Source: Hyaloraphidium curvatum
Lineage: Eukaryota; Monoblepharomycota; Hyaloraphidiomycetes; Hyaloraphidiales; Hyaloraphidiaceae
Direction: 5' to 3'
Assembly (NCBI GenBank): GCA_025558095.1
Contig: JAIVFI010000028.1
Location: forward strand, 434,001 to 498,000
Length of the DNA stretch: 64,000 nucleotides
The notes under the pieces are model-generated. The model worked only from the letters and a program-made list of their open reading frames with translations. It did not search any database and had not been told where the DNA came from. Of the stretch, positions 41,176-49,800 are shown one piece after another. The translations under genes were made by a program, and so were the position numbers. Positions within the stretch are counted from its first letter, which is position 1. Every line of letters begins with the position of its first letter.

Positions 41176-43944
41176 TCACTTCTTCCTCCCCCCGCGCCCG
41201 CCCTTGCCCCTGCCCCGCTGGGACCCCTTCTTCCTCGGCGACTTCTGCCCGACGGAAAAGTCGCCGTCCGACATGCCCTCGTTCCCGTCCGACATCCCCA
41301 CCTCGTCGTCGCTGTCCGCGCGGATCGCCCGCCTGGCCCTGGTCGGCGTCTCGGGGGTCCTCGGCGGCGGGCGCTGCTTCTTGGACGGCGGCGTGGTGCT
41401 CGCGGGCGTCGGCTCCTGCGGCTGGTTCTTGCGCTTGACCGGCGTCGCGGGGACCGCTTGCACCGGCGCCGTCGGAGCAATGTGCACCGCGGCCGGGGTC
41501 GGCTCCTGCAGCTGATTCTTGCGCTTGACCGGCGTCGCCGGGGCCGCTTGCACCGGCGCCACGTGCACCGCGGCCGGGGTCGGCGCGGCCACCCTCGGAA
41601 CCCTGGCCTCGGCCCCGCCAAACGCCCGCCTGAACGCCTCCGAGTTCTTCTTGTGCAGCCAGTCCAGTTTCCCGTACTTCCAGCTCAGCGGGCCGCAGTT
41701 GATGTCCACGAGCAGCAGCTCGGCCTTGGACCGGGTGAGCGCGACGTACTGCCCGAAGAGGGAACATCAGCTCGCTCGGCGCGCACCGAGAGACGGTCCG
41801 ACCCACGATCAGGTTCGCCTCCTGCTCCCTCTCCCACTGCATCGCCCCCCTCTCCCCCCGGGGGAAGAACGGGCAGTCCCACGGCTGCACGATCACCACC
41901 CTCGCGCGCTCGAGCCCCTTGGCCTTGTGCACCGTCGAGAGGTGCGCCGCCCCCGCCGCTCCGGGGGAGTGCCCGGGGGACAGGGCGGGGTAGAGGCGGT
42001 GCAGCTCCTCGAACAGCGCGTGGCCGACCGCCGGTCCGGGCCCCGTGGCAGAGGCGAGCAGGCGGTCGATGATGCGCACGAGCAGTGACCCCGGATCGAG
42101 CGGCTTGTCTGTCACCTTCGCCGCCGCGATCGCCCGGAGCTCCGCCAGCGGCACCGCACTCCCCTCGTGGTACGGATCAGGGAACCGCGGAACCGCCGCC
42201 CCGTGCTTCCTCAGGAACGCCGCGAGCCTGCTCCCGACGTTGACCGCCGAGCACGTGTGCGGGATGCCCCACTCCCCTAGCTTCCAGGCGAGCAGCTTCA
42301 GGGGCTGGTTCAGGCGCGCGAGGACCAGGTCTCCCGGCCTGAAGATGGCGGCAGCAGCCTGGCCCGCATCGGGGGAGTCGATGTCCCAGATCCCGGGTCG
42401 GTATTCGAGCGCACCGCGCGCGGCACCGGGTCGGGCGTCGAGTCGCACGGGGCGTTGGAGCAGGTTGGCCATCTGCATCGTGGCTTCGACGTGGAGGGCG
42501 GGGCAGCGCCACGTGATGGGGAGGTCGAAGCGGGTGAGGGCGCCGAAAGAGTGGGGGAGGTGGTCCAGGGAGTTGGGGAGGGAGCCGGCCCTGTGAAGCA
42601 CTCGTGTCAGCCGAGTTGGACCACACCCGGATTGAACACCACCCACCATGCGTAGATCGACTGGTGGCGGTCCCCCACGGCCACGAGCCGCCCGCCCTGG
42701 TCCAGGCACCGCCGCACGAGCTCGATCCGCATCAGGGAGAGGTCCTGTGCCTCGTCCACAAAGACGAACTTGAGCCGCGGGAACTTGACACCGCGCACGA
42801 GCACGGGGAGGTAGATCAGGTCGTCGAAGTCGACGACGTGCTTCCTGCGGGGCTCCAACGCCCAGCCCACGGCGCGGCGCATGGCCATGCCGAGCACCTG
42901 GACCACCCTGCGCTCGACGGCATCCAGGGGCAGGTGGGCGAAATCCTTGTGCTCGAACTTCTTGCCGTAGAACCGGAACAGAGAGGCAAAGTCGGTCGGC
43001 GTTTCCACCGCGGGCGGGGGGAGCGGCTGCAGCAGGTCGCGGAGGTTCCTGCTGGTGTCGACGACAAGGTGCTGCACGGGGTCGAGCGGAGGTGGGATAG
43101 CGTTGCAGCGCGCGAGGGAGACGAGGTGCCGCAATCGGAAGGCCTTGTTGAGATCCGGGATCGACGGCACGGGGGGCGGGACCTTGCGCTTCATGGCGGC
43201 CTCGACCTCCTCGCCGTGCAGCGACTTGAGGATCTTGGACATCTTGGCGCCGTCGAGCCTGATGAGGTCGCCGGCCCCGCGCGATGCCGACCTCGCTTCC
43301 GCAGACCGCTCGTCGTCGCCCTCCTCCCCGTCGTCCTGCAGGTCCGCGGTCCAGTAGTCCGGGTCGTTCTCGAGGTCGTCCAGGTCGTCGTCGTCGCAGT
43401 TGAGCGACGAGTCCCACGACTCGTCGGCATCCTCCGCGTCGGGCTGCCGCGCGAGCGCCTTGACGTGGTCGAACCAGATGCGCCGGCCGAACGCGTGGAA
43501 GGTGAAGACCCTGCCCGATGGCCGCGTTAGAAGGGGAAACGCGCGTGGGACAGCTGTCACGAGCACCTGCGGCTGGCCCCGGCACCGTCCTGGATCTTTT
43601 CTCCGAGCTCTGGGGGCGGCGGCGGAGGAAGAGGGAGGCGTCAGACAAGGCAACGCGGTCGCACAGGGCGGGCGCCCACCCTCCATGATCCTTCGGTTGA
43701 ACATGAGGCACGCGACGCCCTCGTGCGGCACGTGCTGCAGCGCGTGCAGGATGGCGGTCGTCTTGCCGCTGCCGGCGCGGGCCTCGATGAAGCCGCTCCC
43801 GCGGCCGGAGCGCAGGAAGTCGGCCAGCCGGCGGAGGTTCGCGTCGCTCTCGGTGGACCCGGCTCCCGGCACCGGGCGCGGTCGGGCGGGGGCGCCGGCG
43901 GGCCCGCCCGCGCGGGGCGTCGCCGGCGGGGAGGCCGAGGCCAT
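41176..43944 (-). CDS. UvrD/Rep-type superfamily I DNA helicase
   Basis: Five exons (43944-43680, 43609-43567, 43510-42647, 42590-41807, 41748-41176) give 842 residues, all phases consistent; exon 2 is only 43 nt. The helicase motifs appear in order: Walker A ARAGSGKTT, MFNRRI, VFTFHAFG, FVFVDEAQD, GDRHQSIYAW, LSTVHKAKGLE and, after the last join, ANLIYVALTRSK. The family unwinds DNA 3' to 5' in repair and recombination. An acidic insertion (DDDDLDDLENDPDYW) follows motif Ia. The C-terminal tail has a duplicated PATPVKRKNQ block, probably a nuclear signal, and ends in RGRGKGGRGGRKK. The exact orthologue is unknown. Confidence 0.85.
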
Positions 43945-44179
43945 CGCGATGCGCCCGCGGGAGGTAGCGGCACGTGCTGGTGGGCCGGCCGGGGCTTGTT
44001 TGTTCGACGTGTTTGGTGGAGGGGGCCGCGACCTCGGCGCGACCTCGGCGCGGCCCGCTGCTTCGGACGCCTTTCTCGCCAGATCTGCAAGCTCTGCCCC
44101 GGTTTCCCGTCTTCAGAGGACGGAGGTGTGCAGAAGAATGGACCTCTCTTTGAGCCTTGGAAGTTATAACGCACAGAAT

Positions 44180-44210
44180 GTATTGTATCGATTTGGACAT
44201 CGATGGAATC
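44180..44210 (-). promoter_or_regulatory. Conserved 3' element after copy F
   Basis: On the minus strand it reads GATTCCATCGATGTCC then AAATCGATACAATACA, about 20 bp beyond the stop, matching the elements of copies A, B, D and E. Confidence 0.4.
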
Positions 44211-44230
44211 GCACGTCATCTCGGAGCAGA

Positions 44231-45155
44231 TCATGCCTGCACCGCGGGTGCCATGAAGCACAGGGCCTGGTTGCTCCGCGCCGCGGGCGCCGCCAGGCCG
44301 TAGCCGCAGAAGGCCTGCCGGGGGGCGCCGGCAATGCCGAAGCCGCAGAAGGCCTGCTTCGAGTCCGCCGTCTTGGCCTCCTCGCGGTTGACACCCCTGA
44401 TGGGGCTGCAGAGGGCCTCGCCGGTCGCGGCAGCCTGCTTGCTGAAAGCAAAACAGGGCACGCATCCGGCTTTTTCGGCCCTGTAGAGACAGAACGCCTT
44501 GCCGGAGTCCGCGGCCTTGGGCTGGATGCAGAGCGCCTGGCCCGCCTGCTCGGGCTTGGAAACCGAGAAGATGCAGATCGGCGCCGGGCTAGACGGCTCG
44601 GCTGGCTCATCATTGTCCTCGGCCTTGTAAAGGCATGGCGCGCACTCGGCGTCCGCCTCCGCAGGCAACTCTCCGCCCCACATGGCGTGCGGCTCGGCGC
44701 CGAAGCGCTCCCGGTAGGCCGTGAGACCAGCAGAGTAGCCGCTCTTCATCGCCTCGCGCTGCTCCACGGGGGTGTCCTCAGGGTCGGCCGGGATGTGGTG
44801 GAGGAAGGAGCCGGGGCCGAGGAGGGCGGCCGAGAAGGCGGCGTAGTCGATCGTGTGCAGGATGTGGGCGTGCCTATCAAGAAGGAGGTTAGCGGGCAAT
44901 CGGAGCAGGTCGATGCGAAGAAGCTAACCAGATCTCGTCAACGTCGAGGCAGGGCGGCATCGGCACGCCCGCGGCCGCCAGCGTCGCAAAACGGCGGTAC
45001 TCGGCCACGGCCGCGTCGACCCGCTCTTCGGTCCATTGCTTCTCCTTGAGCACGCGGCGCCGGACCTTGGACAGGTCAACGGCGGCGGCGGCGGGGTGCA
45101 GGCCGGAGGCGGCGATGGGCGAGGGCTCGGAGGTGGTGAGGTTGAAGCAGAACAT
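44231..45155 (-). CDS. GRDP-like dispersed family, copy F (near twin of B)
   Basis: Exons 45155-44929 and 44873-44231 (minus) encode 289 residues, the same length as copy B. The two differ at scattered positions only, for example PSPIAASG against PSPFAASG. Introns are the same length and almost identical. Tail units are AICxFS-type then QALCIQPKAADSGKAFCLY, GCVPCFAF, EALCSPIRG, AFCGFGIAGAPRQAFCGYG and ALCFMAPAVQA. Open frame and splice sites are intact, so the copy is probably expressed. Function unknown. Confidence 0.75.
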
Positions 45156-45390
45156 TGTCGTCTGGTTCGGGGTTCGGAGAGTCGGTTGCTGTTTGGTTGC
45201 TGTCGAGTTCGATGGGGAGGCCAGGCCCGGTGAGCATCTACATATACGCGTCGCTCCGCCATGCGGATTTCGACGCGGGGCGCAGGGTTTCCGGGGAGAC
45301 GTTCCGGGCGCGTGGCGGAGCGGGGCGGAGCGCTGTGCTCCTTCCGTCGAAACCCGTCCGGCGCGGCCAGCTGTTGCTTGCAATCGCACT
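45156..45390 (-). promoter_or_regulatory. Promoter of copy F
   Basis: It contains the CATCGAACTCGACAGCAACC motif, a TATA-like GTATATG at about 45239-45246, GCATGGCGGA, and the GC-rich block to about 45340. It matches the copy B promoter nearly base for base up to about 45370, where the two sequences diverge at GCGCGGCCA. Confidence 0.6.
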
Positions 45391-45506
45391 GGCTGGTCTC
45401 TAATGAGGGCATCACATAGACGAATAGAAAGTAGGATTCGTCCCCCGCTCGTTCGATGGCCGAGCATCCGTTGCTGGCGACGATTCGCGCGTTCTCCGTG
45501 CTCACT

Positions 45507-45940
45507 ACCGGAGCATCTCGACCACGTCTCGAACATGATCTTCTCCGTCAGTTCCGCAGGCAGCCGAAAGAACGTTCCGCGATCCAGAGCTTCCACCGCG
45601 CGACCTCGAACACGTCGCCCATGAGCCCGCAATACCTTGACCCCCAGTGGCACCGCGCGCTAGAGCCGCCCACCACCGGAGCGCCGCCCAGGCTTCCAGG
45701 AACTCCGCATGGTTGGCGGCGGCGGCGACTTCGGGAGCCGAGTAGATGACGACGGAGTTTGGTGCAAAACGGTGCGTGAATCGGGCGTTCCTCAGGCGCG
45801 CAGCCCGCTGTTCCCGGTCCGGGGCCCCCGCGCGCGAGCATGCGCAGGAGCGCCACGTTCCCCGTCGCCGTGGCTACGAAGACTGGTTGCACGAACTGAA
45901 AGCGCAGGACGCTCGAAATGAGGTCGCGGTCGGGGAACAT
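45507..45940 (-). pseudogene. Ankyrin-like remnant, frame broken
   Basis: On the minus strand one frame reads MFPDRDLISSVLRF then FVATATGNVALLRMLARGG, and a second frame continues FAPNSVVIYSAPEVAAAANH and EFLEAWAALRWW. Both resemble ankyrin-type helices (A-x-x-G-N-V-x-L-L-x-x-L). No acceptable intron joins the frames near 45800, so this is more likely a decayed gene than an intact one. Bases 45391-45506 hold nothing recognised. Confidence 0.3.
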
Positions 45941-46053
45941 GGGTGAAACTGGTGCACGGTGCGCTCGTCCCGCGAGTCGCCCGACCATCACCCCAACTCT
46001 CCTCGCGAAATCCACGAGCGCTGGCCCTTGCTCTCCCTTCAGAGGACGAGGAA

Positions 46054-46813
46054 ATGCCAACGAAATCTCGTCCCGTTTTGCCCTCAGAGCTCCTGGGACT
46101 GTTCGGGGCCGCACTTCCCTCCCGCCGGTTGGAGGCGCACGTTGCTCGAATTCTCCCTCGGGAACCGGGACACCTATGCCTGGGGTTCCCGCCTCCTATC
46201 TGCCAGCATCGAAGTCACGGTCACCAACGTGCATTCCCTCCTCTGTGCGGCCCTTTTGCCGAACACATGGGGCGTTGACGTGAGAAGCCCCCTGACGGTA
46301 GTGTTCCGCGGCATCAGGATCGAAGAGGTCGGATCGAGCGCCGTGTGCCGGTGCGCCAGGCTCATCGGAGATGTGGCGACGACGGTAGTTTTCGAGGACT
46401 CGGGGACCACGTCGCTGTTCTGCTACGCGGCCGTGGAGATCCTCCACCTGGTCTGCGAGTTCGGCCGCCTAAACCGGATCGTCTTTCGCATCTCGGAACC
46501 GAACTCTTGGTCCCTGTCGGAGGCGAGCAGGGTCTGGCGGACGACTATGTACGCCAAAGAGTGGCAGCTCCTGCCCGCCGTCGCCCTGCCGAGGACTGTG
46601 AGGAGGCTGAACGTCGAAATCTTGGGTAGGCCGTGCGGGGTGGAGAACTTCCTGGAGCTGGTAAGAGGACATCCCTGGCTCGAAGTGCGCATAAAGGTGG
46701 ACGAGGTGATCCTGCCGTGGCTCGCCGGGCCGTTCCGAGGGGTGGCGGGGCAGATCAGGGCCGTGGAAAGTCCTGCTGGCGACCGTGTCGTAGACATGCT
46801 CGGGCTCCAGTGA
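46054..46813 (+). CDS. F-box-like protein with a frame break near its start
   Basis: ATG 46054 begins MPTKSRPVLPSELLGLFGAA, an F-box-like opening, in one frame. From about 46140 a different frame continues for some 220 residues (LLEFSLGNRDTYAWGSRLLS, LTVVFRGIRIEEVG, LHLVCEFGRLNRIVFRIS) to the stop at 46813. That long frame has even, non-shadow composition with beta-strand-like segments. No canonical intron joins the two parts, so a one-base difference around 46125-46145 is suspected. It could be a sequencing error, a true frameshift mutation, or a start elsewhere. Function, if intact, would be an SCF adaptor. Confidence 0.45.
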
Positions 46814-46860
46814 CATAGAGACGTATCTTGTTGTTCCAAATCTGTACACGCAGCAAACGC

Positions 46861-49800
46861 CTAGCGAGGATCGCCCTTCCGCCGCCTGGAGCGAGAGTCA
46901 GTTCGCCGTCGGCGAGCAAACCCACAGCACACTCACCGGTAGACGAACACGGCCGTCGTAAAGACGTTGAACACCGTGAAGGCGAGGAGGATACCGTAGT
47001 TGCGCCACGTGTTGCCGGAACTCCAGCTCAGCTGCAGCTCCAGGTAGGCGTCGCCCGTGGCGACGGGGCAGTACAGGCAGCCCGAGGTCGCCGAGGGGTT
47101 TTCCAGGTAGCCCGGGGCCGTGGGCAGGAACCCGGCGGACCATTGCCCGCAAGTCAGCCCTGGCGGGGGGTTGTAGCTCACGAACTCGTTGGGAGCACAG
47201 GTGACAATGAGGCCGCCGAGCTGGGAGCCCAAAGCACCCTCCAAATAGTAGTGGTAAACGCTTTGCGGGATATCAGGGCGATGTAGAAGGAGGCAGGGCG
47301 TGATGAACGCACCTCAACCAGTAGATCCAACTAGACCAGAACACGGGCTGAAGAGGACATGTGTGACCAACAAACAATGATACTAAGCGAAAAAGGACGC
47401 ACCATGGCCGAGACAGGGATGGTGATACCGGCAAACAAGCTCATAATGGATGTGACGATCGGGTTGATAATGGCTGCAGGGGTTGTCCAGCCTCGTCAGC
47501 TCGACATCAAGAGGGAGGAGCGCCTTACCCACCGGCCACCTTGATGTTCGGCGAGAACGCAGCGATGCTCTGACCGAGAGTGACGCAGAAGAACGTGAAG
47601 GTGATGTAGAGGAGGAAGAAATAGGCGGCTTGGCCACCCAGAGGAAGTCCGACCTGAGGCATTTGCCCGTTAGGCCAAGCAAGAATTAGAGAGGAAGGAT
47701 CACGAACCAAGAAGTAGAACGGGATGTAGAAGCAGACGGCCGAAAGGAAAGCGAACGGAAGCTCCGCGGCCAGGATGGCGATGAAGAAGCTCCTCCAGCT
47801 GTAGAACCCGCTACCGACCTCGCGGTTGAACCACTTGCGCTCCTCGATGAGACTGGGCTGCACCTGACTGATGACGAGGGCTCCAAGCGTGCAGGTCTGG
47901 AAGAGCGCAAACATGCGGTTCTGCAGGCCAGCGTAGGTGTCGGGCACCCGGAAGAAGGTCAGGCCCAGGATGAGGCCGGTGGCGAACTGCATGACGGCGC
48001 GTCCGACGTTGTAGTTTGGTTGGCGCTGCGAATGCCCGAGTGGGTCAGCCAGAGCCCGAGCCCGTCGTCGAAGGCCACCCACGTAGTAGTTCACCAGCAT
48101 GCGCTCCGTAACTATGGCCGTTTCCTTGGGGTTCCGGCTGCCGTCCGTGACGTGTCCCGCGGCCTTCATCGTGCCGTCGTTGCCCGAGCGCAGCTTCTCG
48201 ATCTCAGCCTCGATCACACCCTTCTCCGGCGCCGCGTTCCAGGCGTCGACCCACTCGTCCTGCCCCTTCATCTTCGGAGACGCCGAGCCCTCGCGCCCGT
48301 TGATGGCGTCCAGGATGTACTCGGCCGGGTTGCCCTGCTCGTCCAGCTTCGGGCAGCCGTAGCGCTCAAAGTAGGAGAGCAGCGTGTTCGAGTGGTCGCC
48401 AATCGCGCCGAAGTAGATCGTCCGGCCGCCGCGACCGAGGAGGAGCAGGTCGTCGAAATACTCGAAGAGGACGGCAGAAGGCTGGTGGACTGGAGAGCAA
48501 AATGGTCAGCAACGCAATCGGCATAGGCAAGCAATTGACGCACTTGTGCAGATGACGGCCTGACCGCGCTTTGTCAGCTTCTTGATCAGGCGGACGATGG
48601 AGTAGGACGCGGTGGAATCCAAGCCGGACGTCGGCTCTGCAGGGAGAAGAATTCAGATTGAGGCGCAGCCACGAACAGAGAGGAGCCCACCATCGAGGAA
48701 AAGGATCTCGGGCTTCGCCACCAGCTCGACCGCGATGGTGAGCCTCTTCCGCTCCTCGACCGAAATGCCCAGGCCCGACTCGGTGGTCCCGATCATGGCG
48801 TCGCCGATGCTGCGCATTTCGAGGAGGTCGATCACCTCCTCGACCCACTTGAGCTTCTCCGCCTTGCTGATCTCGGGCGGCTGCCGCAGCTCCGCCGAAA
48901 ACACCAGCGCCTCGCGAACCGTCTGTGTCGGCATGTGCACGTCCATCTGCTCCGCGTAGCCCGTGATCTGCTTGAAGTCGGGGCCCTGCGGCGACGAGCC
49001 GAGGTAGACCTCGCCTTCGACCTTGCCAATTGTCTTGCGCTGCGCCAGCACGTCCAGGAGCGTGGTCTTGCCAGCACCGGAGCTGCCCATCAGGGCGACC
49101 ATCCTGCCGGGAACGACGTAGCCGGCCACGTTCTGCAGGAGCTGGCGCTGCCCTTTCTGCACGGGGACGAAGTAGTTGAGGTGCATCCAGGTAAAGGGCC
49201 GGCCGTGGAACATCTGGACGTCCTCGTCGGCGGCGGCGGCCTGCACGCCCTTGCCGTCGACCTGGACGACGGTGGCGGCCGGTGTGGGCACGACAGCGGC
49301 CTTCTTCTTGCGCAGCTTCTGCTTCTTGTAGACGTTGACCGAGATGCCGCCCTTGCCGTACTCGATGAGCTCGGTGCCGAGCATGGCCAGGAAGGTGAAA
49401 CCGATGAAGAAGACTGGGCGGGCGGTGAGCTTCGCTGGGCAGCGCAGGGACAAGCGGGACCTACCGGCGAGGGCCAAGACGTTGATCCACAGGTGCCCCA
49501 TGTCGCCGAACCGCGCGTTGAGGTAGTCCTGCCCCGACACGTAGTCCTGGCCCGGCACGGCGCCCGGGATGGTGCACGTCTGGTACGCGAGCGAGGCGTT
49601 CGGGTACGGGGGGATGAGCGTCGACCCGGAACAGTAGAAGTTCTGCCCGACGAATTCGTTGAGCGCCAGCGCCTTGTACCCGTAGGCCAGCGGGTTGACC
49701 CAGACGATCCACCCGAACCAGGGCGGCATCTGGTTGAACGGGATCAGATACCCGTTGTAGACGAGGAACAGGATCATGATAATGCCGGCGGCGCGGTTGG

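Noticed and set aside
40847-44200. Single minus-strand frame of 1,117 codons covering the helicase
   Set aside because: It reads through introns and changes frame relative to the helicase motifs; the five-exon model restores all motifs, so only part of this frame is used.
11641-45155. The repeated family as a transposable element
   Set aside because: No terminal repeats, transposase or reverse transcriptase is visible at any copy, and each copy retains an intron, which excludes simple retrocopying.
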